Source: Geobacter sp.
Lineage (GTDB): Bacteria; Desulfobacterota; Desulfuromonadia; Geobacterales; Pseudopelobacteraceae
DNA length: 64,000 nt
Direction: 5' to 3'
Assembly (NCBI GenBank): GCA_009684515.1
Contig: WKKS01000001.1
Span: forward strand, 930,001 to 994,000
Shown: one piece after another, positions 36,256 to 44,948 of the stretch
Layout: each line of letters begins with the position of its first letter
Numbering within the stretch: position 1 is the stretch's first letter
Program-made: the position numbers and the translations under genes
Notes under the pieces: generated by a model
The model's input: only the letters and a program-made list of their open reading frames with translations
Database searches by the model: none
What the model was told of the DNA's origin: nothing

Positions 36256-37662
36256 TCAGCAAAGGACGAGCGCTTCATCGGCCGCCCGCTGGGCGGCGGC
36301 CACGCAGTCGTTCAGTCCTATGCCGCGGTAGGAATTGCCGGTCAGAATCAGGCCGGGATGTGATTTCAGCCGGGCGTCCAGAGTCTCCAGACGCTTGCCA
36401 TGTCCGACCGTGTACTGCGGAATCGCCTGCGGATGCCGGAAAATGCGGACAAAGGAAGGTTCCGCCTCGATCTTCATAATCGCCTTCAGATCTTTTTTGA
36501 CCCGTGCCGCCACCTCGTCATCACTCAGCTTGACGTATTCCGGAAAACAGGCCCCACCCATCATGCTGCGCAGCAGCACCTTGCCTTCCGGGGCGCGATT
36601 CTCGAACATGCTGGAATCCCACAGGGTACCCAGCGTGCTGCGCCCTTCTTTTTTCGGAATCAGATATCCGAAACCATCCAGCGGATGGGCGATGCGGTCA
36701 CGCTCGTAACCGAAACAGATCACCGTCATGCTGGCATAGGGAATCTGCCGCAAGACGCCCGAAACAGAGGCATCCAGCCCGGCCAGCATCTCAGCCGCCG
36801 CAAAGGCCGGCGAGGCCACAATCACCAGATCGGCTTCCTGCTCGGAGCCATCGGAGCATTTTACCCGGTAGCGGGCGCTGCCACCCTTTTCAACCGCAGT
36901 GACGGTAATCCCCGGCTTGACAATCCCACCCAATGATTCCGACAACGCGTCCGAAAGAGCCTGGATACCTTCGCGGAACGAGGTCAGCACGCCACCCGGT
37001 CCGGCCGCGCTGGAAACAACTTTCCCCGCAGCAACATCCTGCTTCTTCTTTTTGGCCAGCATGATCATGGCCCGCACCAGTCCGCCGTATTCCCGTTCCA
37101 GTTCGGCGATGCGCGGAAAACAGGAGACCAGTGACATAGTTTCCGGATCACCGGCAAATATGCCTGAAACCATCGGCGCAATCAGCTTGTCCAGCGCCTC
37201 CTTGCCCAGGCGGCGTCGCCCGAAATCTGCCAGCGACTCATCGGTTCCGGACGGCGCGGACGCAATAAAGGGTGTCGGCTCCAGCGCCAGACGCAGTTTG
37301 CCGGGCCAGGAGATCAGACCGCTTTTCAGAAAGGATGGTCCCCCCTCCGGCAGGCGATGCAGCTCTCCACCGGAAAAGATAAAGCGCTTGCGGGCGTTGT
37401 CGTTGCTGCGGTGCAGCTGACCCTCCACTCCAATCGCCTTGCAAAGATCCAGCGTCTGCGGCTTGCTGTCCAGAAAACCGTTCGGACCCCATTCGCAGGT
37501 ATAACCATCCGCTTTGATGCTCCAGATTTTGCCACCGACTCGCTGCTCTTTTTCCAGCAGGCTGATCTCCAGCTCTTTTCCGGCCGCTTCTGCCTTGGAA
37601 CGGAGCAGCCAGGCCGTCGCCAGGCCGGAGATGCCGCCGCCGATAATGATGGCTTTTTTCAT
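36256..37662 (-). CDS. hemG: Protoporphyrinogen oxidase, HemY type
   Basis: A 468-residue FAD enzyme catalysing a late step of haem biosynthesis. An N-terminal dinucleotide-binding motif (AIIIGGGISGLATAWLL, about 4-20) and the C-terminal GNSYRGIGLNDCVAAAQRAAD are typical of the oxygen-dependent HemY/PPOX family; in anaerobes some members act on coproporphyrinogen or use other acceptors, which cannot be decided here. The ATG at 37662 follows AAAGGA and starts just before the Rossmann fold; the in-frame upstream start at 37704 would add 14 residues without support. It is a leftward single gene with its own terminator. Confidence 0.93.
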   Translation of the reverse strand: MKKAIIIGGGISGLATAWLLRSKAEAAGKELEISLLEKEQRVGGKIWSIKADGYTCEWGPNGFLDSKPQTLDLCKAIGVEGQLHRSNDNARKRFIFSGGELHRLPEGGPSFLKSGLISWPGKLRLALEPTPFIASAPSGTDESLADFGRRRLGKEALDKLIAPMVSGIFAGDPETMSLVSCFPRIAELEREYGGLVRAMIMLAKKKKQDVAAGKVVSSAAGPGGVLTSFREGIQALSDALSESLGGIVKPGITVTAVEKGGSARYRVKCSDGSEQEADLVIVASPAFAAAEMLAGLDASVSGVLRQIPYASMTVICFGYERDRIAHPLDGFGYLIPKKEGRSTLGTLWDSSMFENRAPEGKVLLRSMMGGACFPEYVKLSDDEVAARVKKDLKAIMKIEAEPSFVRIFRHPQAIPQYTVGHGKRLETLDARLKSHPGLILTGNSYRGIGLNDCVAAAQRAADEALVLC

Positions 37663-37812
37663 AGATTGATTCCTTTCAGGAAATCCTGATGATGAATAAG
37701 ACAAAATTTAAGGGAATGTACCGCGTGGGTGGTGGTTGTGCAAGGTGTTTTGGCAATAAAGGAAGCCGTTTGCCGTTTACAATTTGTGTCCGTCAGTCTC
37801 GCTCGATATATT

Positions 37813-38553
37813 TCATTCCAGCAACTCCGCCATCTCATCCTTGAGCGCCACCCCGGAAAGAGCGCGCCGTATGGCTTCTCCGGTCAGATATAGCAGTTTT
37901 GCGGCAGCGGCCTCGTACCCCAAACCTTCCGGTGGTCGGATGTTGGAGATGCAGTTCCGCTGTGCATCACTGTTTCCCGGTTGAGGCGCAAAGGTCAGAT
38001 AGATGCCGAGACTGTCGGCAGCACTCAGGCCGGGGCGCTCACCGACGATGATTACCGCCACCCGCGCTCCCAGCAGTCTGCCGATTTCGTCCGACAGTGC
38101 CACGCGGCCGTTGGCAACCAGGCAGACCGGGGCAACACGAATCTGCCGCGACCGGTAGCCTTTCAATATGGCCTGCAACAGTGGAAGCCCGTGCTGCCCG
38201 ACGGCGGTTGAGGAGAGACCGTTCGTGACGATCAGCGCCACGTCCGCATCATCGGCATTATAATTCCTGAGCCGGGATCGGGATTCCTGGCTGAGAATCC
38301 GCCCCAGGTCGGGGCGACGGAGATATTCACTGCGATTCGCCACTGGTGTATCCAGGATTAGAACCTCTTCTCCAAGAGTCCGCAGTTGTTCGGCAAAAAC
38401 CTCGCTAGCCCAGGGAAAGTGCACCGCGTCCCGCGCCCGGGCATGTGCCAGCTGGAAATCCAGCAGTCCCCGGGTCGGAAGAGCATGTCCGACCCGCCCC
38501 AATGCAATGCGCGCCTGGGTAAAGCGGCGCAGGGTAACCCACGAATCGCTCAT
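37813..38553 (-). CDS. eutC: Ethanolamine ammonia-lyase small subunit
   Basis: A 246-residue EutC, which with EutB makes the adenosylcobalamin-dependent enzyme splitting ethanolamine into acetaldehyde and ammonia. Visible family features include TQARIALGRVGHALPTRGLLDFQLAHARARDAV, whose second half is the family opening, and VIIVGERPGLSAADSLGIYLT at about 175-195. It overlaps eutB by 4 bp (ATGA). No microcompartment shell, eutA, aldehyde dehydrogenase or ethanolamine permease gene is nearby. Confidence 0.97.
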   Translation of the reverse strand: MSDSWVTLRRFTQARIALGRVGHALPTRGLLDFQLAHARARDAVHFPWASEVFAEQLRTLGEEVLILDTPVANRSEYLRRPDLGRILSQESRSRLRNYNADDADVALIVTNGLSSTAVGQHGLPLLQAILKGYRSRQIRVAPVCLVANGRVALSDEIGRLLGARVAVIIVGERPGLSAADSLGIYLTFAPQPGNSDAQRNCISNIRPPEGLGYEAAAAKLLYLTGEAIRRALSGVALKDEMAELLE

Positions 38554-39947
38554 ACTGTGCCTCTCGTCAATTCTTTCACGGCTTCCAGCAGACGCGGCGA
38601 TTTTAGGCCCCGGCTCAAAGCATTACGCCCATCAAATATCCCCATGCGGTTCAGCCAATCCTCGAATTCGGGCGCGGGGCGCAGCCCCATCACCCGGCGC
38701 AGGTAAAGTGCGTCATGGAACGAGCTGCTCTGGTAGGCCAGCATGACGTCATCGGCACCGGGAACCCCCATGATGTAACTGCAGCCGGCCACCCCCAGCA
38801 GGGTCAGCAGGTTGTCCATATCGTTTTGGTCCGCCTCGGCATGGTTGGTGTAACAGACATCGCACCCCATCGGTAGCCCCAGCAGTTTGCCGCAGAAATG
38901 GTCCTCCAGCCCGGCCCGGATGATCTGCTTGCCGTCATACAGGTATTCCGGCCCGATGAAACCGACCACGGTATTGACCAATAGCGGCGAGAACTCGCGC
39001 GCCACGGCGTAGGCCCGCGCCTCGCAGGTCTGGGCGTCGATCCCATGATGGGCGTCGGCCGACAGCGCGCTCCCCTGTCCGGTTTCAAAATACATCAGGT
39101 TGTCGCCTTGAGTACCGCGCCTCAGGGCCAGGGCCGTCTCGCGGGCTTCCGCCAGCAGCGCCAGGTTGATGCCGAAGCTCTTGTTGGCCGCCTCGGTCCC
39201 GGCAATGGATTGGAAGACCAGATCCACGGGAGCGCCGCGACGCATCAGTTCCAGAGTGGTAGTGACATGGGACAGCACACAGGATTGGGTCGGGATTTCA
39301 TGACGCTGGATGATGTCATCCAGCAGGTGCAGCAGATTTTCCACATTTTTGGGACTGTCCGTGGCCGGGTTGATACCGATAACCGCATCGCCGCTGCCGT
39401 ATAACAGTCCATCCAGTACGCTGGCGGCGATGCCACGGAGATCGTCGGTGGGATGGTTGGGCTGCAGCCGCGTTGAAAGCCGGCCCGGCAGTCCGATTGT
39501 GTTGCGGAAGCGGGTGATCACCGAGCAGCGCCTGGCCACCGCAATCAGATCCTGGTTGCGCATGATCTTGGAGACCGCCGCAACCATTTCCGGCGTAACT
39601 CCCCAGCACACCGCAGTGATTTCCTCATCGGAAGTGCTGTCGCTCAACAGCCATTCTCGCAACTCTCCAACAGTTAATGACGAGATCGGGGCAAAAGCGG
39701 CCCGGTCGTGTGACTCCTCAATCAGTCGGCTGACCTCGTCAATCTCCGGCGAAATCAGAGGTTTCTCCAGAAAAATCTTCAGCGGCAAATCGGCCAGCAG
39801 CCATTGGGCAACAGCCCGTTCTTCTTCCGAGACGGCGGCAATCCCGGCCAGCTCATCCGCCGACCGCAGCGGCGACGCCTTGGCCAGCACGGTTTTAAGA
39901 TCCGCAAAACCGTAGCTGCGTCCTTTGAAGCTTTTGGTGTATTCCAT
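38550..39947 (-). CDS. eutB: Ethanolamine ammonia-lyase large subunit
   Basis: A 465-residue TIM-barrel catalytic subunit. Recognisable blocks: YGSGDAVIGINPATDSP at about 192-208, MYFETGQGSALSADAHHGIDAQTCEARAY around 282-310 with substrate and cobalamin contacts, and GLPMGCDVCYTNHAEADQNDMDNLL near 358-382. The length is normal. GGAG lies ten bases before the ATG. Only eutBC is present, so this is a minimal ethanolamine-using unit; the acetaldehyde would have to be handled by enzymes encoded elsewhere. Confidence 0.98.
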   Translation of the reverse strand: MEYTKSFKGRSYGFADLKTVLAKASPLRSADELAGIAAVSEEERAVAQWLLADLPLKIFLEKPLISPEIDEVSRLIEESHDRAAFAPISSLTVGELREWLLSDSTSDEEITAVCWGVTPEMVAAVSKIMRNQDLIAVARRCSVITRFRNTIGLPGRLSTRLQPNHPTDDLRGIAASVLDGLLYGSGDAVIGINPATDSPKNVENLLHLLDDIIQRHEIPTQSCVLSHVTTTLELMRRGAPVDLVFQSIAGTEAANKSFGINLALLAEARETALALRRGTQGDNLMYFETGQGSALSADAHHGIDAQTCEARAYAVAREFSPLLVNTVVGFIGPEYLYDGKQIIRAGLEDHFCGKLLGLPMGCDVCYTNHAEADQNDMDNLLTLLGVAGCSYIMGVPGADDVMLAYQSSSFHDALYLRRVMGLRPAPEFEDWLNRMGIFDGRNALSRGLKSPRLLEAVKELTRGTV

Positions 39948-40087
39948 GATGGTCGATCTCCATCAGCTGAATGCAATGATTTCACTAGGAGCATTATCTC
40001 GACGTTTATTGCGCAAGTTTGCGAACTATATCCATTTGCTAATGCTAATACAAGTTGATTCCATTTTATTTATCAGGTACATCCCCG

Positions 40088-40116
40088 TTGACAGCAGACT
40101 CTGCAGAGCTTACAGT
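40088..40116 (+). promoter_or_regulatory. Sigma-70 promoter of the DnaJ-family gene
   Basis: TTGACA at 40088-40093, a 17-bp spacer and TACAGT at 40111-40116 place the start near 40123, about 30 bp before the ATG. Confidence 0.6.
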
Positions 40117-40153
40117 TCTTGTTGATTTTTTTTCTGAAAGGAAGTCTGGCATC

Positions 40154-41065
40154 ATGGCACAAATCGATTATTACAAGGCGCTGGGAGTTGAAAAAGGGGC
40201 CTCGGCCGACGATATCAAAAAGGCCTTCCGCAAGCTGGCGGTCAAGTATCACCCCGACCGCAATCCGAATGACAAATCCGCCGAGGACAAGTTCAAGGAG
40301 ATCAACGAGGCCTACGCCGTTCTTTCCGATCCGAAGAAGAAAGAGCAGTACGATACCTTCGGCTCCAGCGGATTCCATCAGCAGTACAGTCAGGAAGACA
40401 TTTTCCGCGGCTTCGATTTCGGCAATGCTTACAAGGATATGGGTGGTGGTTTTGGAGGCGGCGGGGCCGAGGATATCTTTTCGCGCCTGTTCGGCGGTTC
40501 TTTTGGGCGCGGGGGAGGGCGGGGAGGCTTCCGGGCCGGGCCGCAGCGGGGCAGCGACCATGAAATGGAAGTCACCATCAGCTTCCGGGATGCCGCTTTG
40601 GGAAACGAAAAGCAGATCGCCTTTAGACGGGACGGCCAACGTGAGGAGTTGAAGGTCAAGATTCCGGCCGGTGTCGATAACGGCAGCAAAATCCGCATCA
40701 GCGGCAAGGGAGGGCAGGGTGAAGGCGGCGGTCCGGCCGGCGATCTGTTTTTGATCCTGCGGGTGCAGAACGATCCGGTCTTTACCCGCGACGGCGGTGA
40801 TCTGCTGGTTGACCGCTCCATCACTTTCAGCGCCGCCTGTCTTGGGACATCGCTGGATGTACCGACTCTGGACGGCGACAAGCGCATCAAGGTTCCGGCC
40901 GGAATCCAGCCCGGCACCAAGATCCGCCTGAAAGGGTGCGGCATAAAACCGCTCGGATCAAACAGCAAGGGCGATCTGTATGTAAAAATCGGCGTTCACG
41001 TTCCGGAAGCACTCAATGGTGAACAAAAGAAAATTGTGGAGGAGATGGCTGCCAAGGGACTTTAG
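40154..41065 (+). CDS. CbpA-type DnaJ family co-chaperone
   Basis: A 303-residue Hsp40 protein of the class II (CbpA/DjlA-less) type: J domain at 1-70 with the HPD triad ([10 protein letters not shown]), a Gly/Phe-rich linker at about 75-140 (including [11 protein letters not shown]), and two C-terminal substrate-binding domains with no zinc-finger Cys repeats. It would stimulate DnaK ATPase; CbpA in E. coli also binds curved DNA. The ATG at 40154 follows GAAAGGAAG and begins at the usual [12 protein letters not shown]; the in-frame upstream start is not needed. It stands alone between eutBC and ispF. Confidence 0.94.
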   Translation: MAQIDYYKALGVEKGASADDIKKAFRKLAVKYHPDRNPNDKSAEDKFKEINEAYAVLSDPKKKEQYDTFGSSGFHQQYSQEDIFRGFDFGNAYKDMGGGFGGGGAEDIFSRLFGGSFGRGGGRGGFRAGPQRGSDHEMEVTISFRDAALGNEKQIAFRRDGQREELKVKIPAGVDNGSKIRISGKGGQGEGGGPAGDLFLILRVQNDPVFTRDGGDLLVDRSITFSAACLGTSLDVPTLDGDKRIKVPAGIQPGTKIRLKGCGIKPLGSNSKGDLYVKIGVHVPEALNGEQKKIVEEMAAKGL

Positions 41066-41093
41066 TGCGGAATTAATACGTTAGAAGGACTGC

Positions 41094-41128
41094 AAGAACC
41101 TCCGGGGCAAAAAACTCCGGAGGTTCTT
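41094..41128. terminator. Bidirectional Rho-independent terminator
   Basis: A 12-bp stem (41094-41105 with 41117-41128) with an A-rich 11-base loop between the convergent DnaJ-family and ispF genes. Confidence 0.88.
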
Positions 41129-41133
41129 TGCGT

Positions 41134-41613
41134 TTATTTGAATGAGGTCATCAGAGCCACTGCATGTGCAGAGATTCCTTCACCACTGCCGGTGAAACCC
41201 AGCTCCTCTTCAGTGGTAGCCTTGACGTTAACCTGCCCGACGGTTGTCTTCAATACCCTGGCGATATTCTCCCTCATGGTTGCGATATGCGGCGCCATTT
41301 TGGGCCTCTGGGCAATGATGGTGGCATCCAGATTGCCAAGAGTGTATCCGAGTTCGGCAGCAAGCTTGCCGACATGCTCCAATAGTTTCAAGCTGTCGGC
41401 CCCTTTGAAAGCCGGATCGGTATCTGGAAAATGCTTGCCGATATCCCCTTCGCCAATCGCTCCCAGAATGGCGTCGGCAATGGCATGCAACAGCACATCA
41501 GCATCGGAATGCCCCAGCAGTCCTTTTTCGTAAGGGATATCCACCCCCCCCATGATCAGCTTTCTACCCTCCACCAGCCGGTGAACGTCGTATCCGTGTC
41601 CTATGCGCATCAT
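41134..41613 (-). CDS. ispF: 2-C-methyl-D-erythritol 2,4-cyclodiphosphate synthase
   Basis: A 159-residue IspF of the non-mevalonate isoprenoid pathway. The family opening [11 protein letters not shown] (zinc ligands Asp and His), [22 protein letters not shown] at about 34-55, [13 protein letters not shown], and [18 protein letters not shown] at the end are all present. Two adjacent ATG codons (41613 and 41610) are possible starts. ispD is not adjacent. Confidence 0.97.
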   Translation of the reverse strand: MMRIGHGYDVHRLVEGRKLIMGGVDIPYEKGLLGHSDADVLLHAIADAILGAIGEGDIGKHFPDTDPAFKGADSLKLLEHVGKLAAELGYTLGNLDATIIAQRPKMAPHIATMRENIARVLKTTVGQVNVKATTEEELGFTGSGEGISAHAVALMTSFK

Positions 41614-41630
41614 ATTTTTTCCTCTCCTAT

Positions 41631-42689
41631 TTAGTCGTCTTCTGATATTCCGTCCGAAAATTCCGCTTCAAGCTCTTCAATGGTTGGCAGACACCCTTTA
41701 AGGTTATCCGGGATAGCGGCAACCAGCTGATACTCGGAGACACCCATTGGCTTTGAAATGTCTTTCAGTGCATATTCGGCAATCAAGCCTTTGCGATCTT
41801 TACAGAGAATCAAGCCAATTGACGGATTATCGCTTTCATGCCGCATGGTGGCATCCACCGCCGAGAGATAAAAATTTAGTTTTCCGGCATATTCCGGCCT
41901 GAACTTGGTTGCTTTCAGTTCTATCACCACGTAACAGCGGAGCTTCAGGTGGTAGAAGAGCAAATCAATGAAAAAATCTTCTCCCTCCACCTCCAGAGGT
42001 ACCTGTTTGCCAACGTAGGAGAAGCCGGCTCCCAGTTCCAGTAAAAAGCTGGTGATGTGTTTGACCAGTTCGCGTTCGACTTCTCGCTCATTAGCATCAT
42101 TGCCAAGTCCGAGAAAGTCAAATATATAGGGGTCTTTCAAGGTCTGTTGCGCCAGATCCGATTGCAGAGGTGGTAACGTGTCGGCAAAATTGCTGATGGC
42201 TTTACCTTGCCGATAAAAGAGGCGGGATTCAATCTGCATGAGCAGAATGTCGCGCGACCAGCCATGCTCGAATGCCTTGTGAATGTACCATTCGCGTTCT
42301 TCTGGTGATTTGACCTTTTGAATTAGACGGACAACATGTCCCCATGGCAATTGTGAAACAAGCTGTTTCACTTTTTGCTCATCCGGATATACATCGGCAA
42401 AAGCTCTCATAAACAGTATGTTTCTAGGCGAAAACCCCTTCATATCAGAAAACTCGGCCCGCAGGTCCCTTGCCAGCCGCTCAATGACCTTTGCGCCCCA
42501 TCCTTCGCGTTCCTGCCGCTCAAGGATATCGCGACCGATCTGCCAGTAGAGCATGATCAGTTCGCGGTTGGCTGAAAGGGCCGCCCGCGTTCTGGAGGTG
42601 CGGATGCGGGTTTTCAAATCGTTTAGAAAATGGTTGTAACCGGTTGTGTCAAGGGTAGTCACGGTTTCCTCCAACACTTCAGCTGTCAT
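41631..42689 (-). CDS. DUF1016 (YhcG) PD-(D/E)XK nuclease-family protein, copy 1
   Basis: About 352 residues. An N-terminal helical domain of the DUF1016_N type ([20 protein letters not shown], then [12 protein letters not shown]) is followed by a C-terminal nuclease-fold domain with FFIDLLFYH...YVVIELK, giving the D...E-x-K active-site pattern. Relatives occur beside restriction-modification genes and other defence loci; their substrate is not established. An open frame extends upstream to a GTG at 42782, but that codon lies within the TCTATAGA repeat array. The ATG at 42689 matches where such proteins normally begin and is preferred with moderate confidence. A paralogue follows upstream at 42898-43914. 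Confidence 0.85.
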   Translation of the reverse strand: MTAEVLEETVTTLDTTGYNHFLNDLKTRIRTSRTRAALSANRELIMLYWQIGRDILERQEREGWGAKVIERLARDLRAEFSDMKGFSPRNILFMRAFADVYPDEQKVKQLVSQLPWGHVVRLIQKVKSPEEREWYIHKAFEHGWSRDILLMQIESRLFYRQGKAISNFADTLPPLQSDLAQQTLKDPYIFDFLGLGNDANEREVERELVKHITSFLLELGAGFSYVGKQVPLEVEGEDFFIDLLFYHLKLRCYVVIELKATKFRPEYAGKLNFYLSAVDATMRHESDNPSIGLILCKDRKGLIAEYALKDISKPMGVSEYQLVAAIPDNLKGCLPTIEELEAEFSDGISEDD

Positions 42690-42719
42690 TTTAGTGATCT
42701 GCCCAGACTCATATGGTTT

Positions 42720-42876
42720 TCTATAGACGACTCGATCGTTCAATAACGAGTTATTTGCGGACATTTTGTCTATAGATAACACTATTTATTTCGAATGGTT
42801 ATGCAGGGGTGGATAGTTCTATAGATAATTTATTTATTAAATACAGCACGAATTCAGGCTTGTTTTGTCCATAGGT
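42720..42876. repeat. Iterated TCTATAGA palindromes at 49-50 bp spacing
   Basis: TCTATAGA occurs at 42720-42727, 42769-42776 and 42818-42825, exactly 49 bp apart, with a related TCCATAGG at 42868-42875, 50 bp further. Flanks are also similar: ttttgTCTATAGATAac at the second and ttttgTCCATAGGTAgc at the fourth. The array covers the whole space between the two DUF1016 genes and ends 31 bp before the preferred start of copy 1, so it is probably a regulatory array. Confidence 0.75.
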
Positions 42877-42897
42877 AGCGCGTATGACGCAGCTTAC

Positions 42898-43914
42898 CTA
42901 TCCACTTTCTTCACCAACATTCAGCAGATAAAACTCATGCAGCTTTGCCTGCAACAGTTGCTTGTCCGGCAACTGGGTTTGATACTCGGCAATCATGGCT
43001 GGAGAAAGCGACCGGCTGAGGGCATACTCAACTACCTCGGCATCCTTGCTGGCACAGAGCAACACCCCGATGGCCGGGTTTTCATGCGCCTTTTTCACGT
43101 CGCGATCAAGCGCCTCCAGATAAAATCCCAACTTGCCGAGGTATTCCGGCTCAAACCGCCCAACTTTCAACTCAATCGCCACCAGGCAATTCAGCCCGCG
43201 ATGAAAGAACAGTAAATCCAGAGCAAAGTCGCGCTTGCCGACCTGCACCGGAAACTCGGAACCGACAAAACAGAAATCCCGCCCCAATTCAATGAGGAAT
43301 TCCTTCAACTTATGCAACAGCCCCTTGTGCAGGTCGGATTCATCATGACCATCCGGCAAACCGAGAAATTCCAGCAGATATGAGTCTTTGAAAACGCTGA
43401 GGGCGTCAGGATGAATTTGTGTCACCAGTGGTGACACTTTTGGCGGGTGCAGCACCGTGCGCTCGAACAGAGCGGCTTTGAACTGGCGTTCAAGTTCCCG
43501 TTTGCTCCATTTTTCCTGTATCGCCAGACGCAAGTAAAACTCCCGTTCTTCCGGGTGCTTGCTCTGGCTGAGAATGATCAGGTTATGGCTCCAGGATAAT
43601 TGTCCCACCAGCGGTGAGACTTTTTCGTCCAGGCGGTATGTCTCGTAAAACTGCCGCATCCGGAACAGGTTTCGGCGCGTGAAACCGCGCAGACCAGGTT
43701 GGGTGTGGGCAAGGTAGGCGGCAAGCTGCTCTACCACGCCGTCGCCCCATTCGGCGTTTTCAATCTTTCTGCTGATATACTCGCCCACATGCCAGTACAA
43801 ATCGATCAGGGTGGTGTTGACCGCCTGAAAGGCCTTGTGACGCGCGGCTTGGATCAGGTTTACAACTTCGGCGAATGCGGATTCGGTGTGATCTTTTGTT
43901 GTCGGTTTTTTCAT
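42898..43914 (-). CDS. DUF1016 (YhcG) PD-(D/E)XK nuclease-family protein, copy 2
   Basis: A 338-residue paralogue of the neighbouring gene with the same design: a helical N-terminal domain (FQAVNTTLIDLYWHVGEYI), then a nuclease-fold domain with DFALDLLFFHRGLNCLVAIELK at about 233-254 (D...E-x-K). It overlaps the MmeI-like remnant by 4 bp (ATGA), so it is translated from the same message. The two DUF1016 proteins differ substantially in sequence, so the duplication is not recent. A role in DNA protection or restriction is suggested only by context. Confidence 0.88.
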   Translation of the reverse strand: MKKPTTKDHTESAFAEVVNLIQAARHKAFQAVNTTLIDLYWHVGEYISRKIENAEWGDGVVEQLAAYLAHTQPGLRGFTRRNLFRMRQFYETYRLDEKVSPLVGQLSWSHNLIILSQSKHPEEREFYLRLAIQEKWSKRELERQFKAALFERTVLHPPKVSPLVTQIHPDALSVFKDSYLLEFLGLPDGHDESDLHKGLLHKLKEFLIELGRDFCFVGSEFPVQVGKRDFALDLLFFHRGLNCLVAIELKVGRFEPEYLGKLGFYLEALDRDVKKAHENPAIGVLLCASKDAEVVEYALSRSLSPAMIAEYQTQLPDKQLLQAKLHEFYLLNVGEESG

Positions 43915-44810
43915 GCTCGGCTCTTTTTACTTTTTGATTCCACCACCAGCGGCGCAATCAACTGCTGATACCGCTCAAACAGAAACGCCACCCGCTCGGC
44001 TTCGGTTTTGAAGGCGGTTTTGCCATACGCTACATCAACGGCGCGGTCAAGCACCTGATGTGCCTTGACCAGTTCCGGCGGCATGGTCAGGGGATCGTAG
44101 AGGTCGGCAAGAGTTGAAGTGGGATATTTGGCGCGGGCATCAAGCCCCCCTTGGGCGGCGGCTTCGATGGCGGCCTGCTGTTTTTCGGTCGGTTCAGACC
44201 AGGGGAAGTTGTTGTAGACGATGGAGTTTGAATAGCGATAGTCGCTTTTTAATCGTCCGCAGGTGGTACGCATCCAGGCCATGTGCATGGTTGAGCAGAG
44301 TACCCCGAAATGGAAGAGCTTAGCCATGGGAACAAACTGAACAGTGTTGCTACAAATCACCTCGCTGGAGACAAAAGCAATCGGAATGAAGGGGCGGCGT
44401 TCGGAGGATACCTCCGGCACTGCCAAGTAATTGCTGGCCGGTTGTGAGATCTGGCGGAACAGCGTCGGATAACGGGCAAAGTCTGAGACCAGCACGCATC
44501 GTGGAAGATCACGCTCTTTCAGGCCGGGAAAATAGTCGAACGCCTGACGGGCGGCGCGGTCAAGATCCTTGCCGCGCGACTTGTGTTCGACCAGAAGTAC
44601 ACCTTTCCAGAGCAGGTCAATAAAACCACCGTGGCCATCATCCTTTTTAACCGGAGCTTCAAACGATGCGACCCTTCTACGGGTAATGCCAAAGACGTTG
44701 AAGAAATTGTCCCAAAAACTTTTTGCTTCGGCATCTTCCGAACATTCTGTTGCCCATTCGCGGCTGAAGGCCAGAGCGCGGTCACGTATTTCATTCCAGG
44801 AAAGGGGCAT
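43911..44810 (-). pseudogene. Internally deleted MmeI-like type IIL restriction-modification gene
   Basis: A 299-residue in-frame product joining the two ends of a much larger enzyme. Residues 1-112 match the N-terminal nuclease part of MmeI-like proteins, with Asp65, Glu75 and Lys77 forming the PD-(D/E)XK site (FIDLLWKGVLLVEHKSRG). From about 115 the sequence switches to the target-recognition and C-terminal part: YLAVPEVSSERRPFIPIAF, GVLCSTMHMAWMR, YSNSIVYNNFPW. The helical spacer and the whole methyltransferase core (several hundred residues in full-length relatives) are missing, with the junction around residues 110-118 near 44460-44480. It cannot methylate. It heads a coupled set with a DUF1016 gene. 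Confidence 0.82.
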
Positions 44811-44857
44811 CAGAGTACCTCAAGAATATTTGGACTTTTTTTGGCTCTGTTACAAAA

Positions 44858-44895
44858 ACAGCACGGTATCTAATGAAGTTGATAACTCGTGCTGT
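44858..44895. repeat. Interrupted inverted repeat upstream of the MmeI-like remnant
   Basis: ACAGCACG (44858-44865) and CGTGCTGT (44888-44895) are exact reverse complements around a 22-bp centre that itself contains TATC...GATA. It lies about 50-85 bp upstream of the remnant's ATG and might be an operator or a weak hairpin. Confidence 0.4.
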
Positions 44896-44948
44896 GAATA
44901 GTTAGTTGTAAGAATTTTAACGGCAACTCACCGCAAGTCACTCAAACT

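Noticed and set aside
42690-42782. N-terminal extension of DUF1016 copy 1 to the GTG at 42782
   Set aside because: The extra 31 codons run through two TCTATAGA palindromes, have no Shine-Dalgarno sequence and no family-like sequence.
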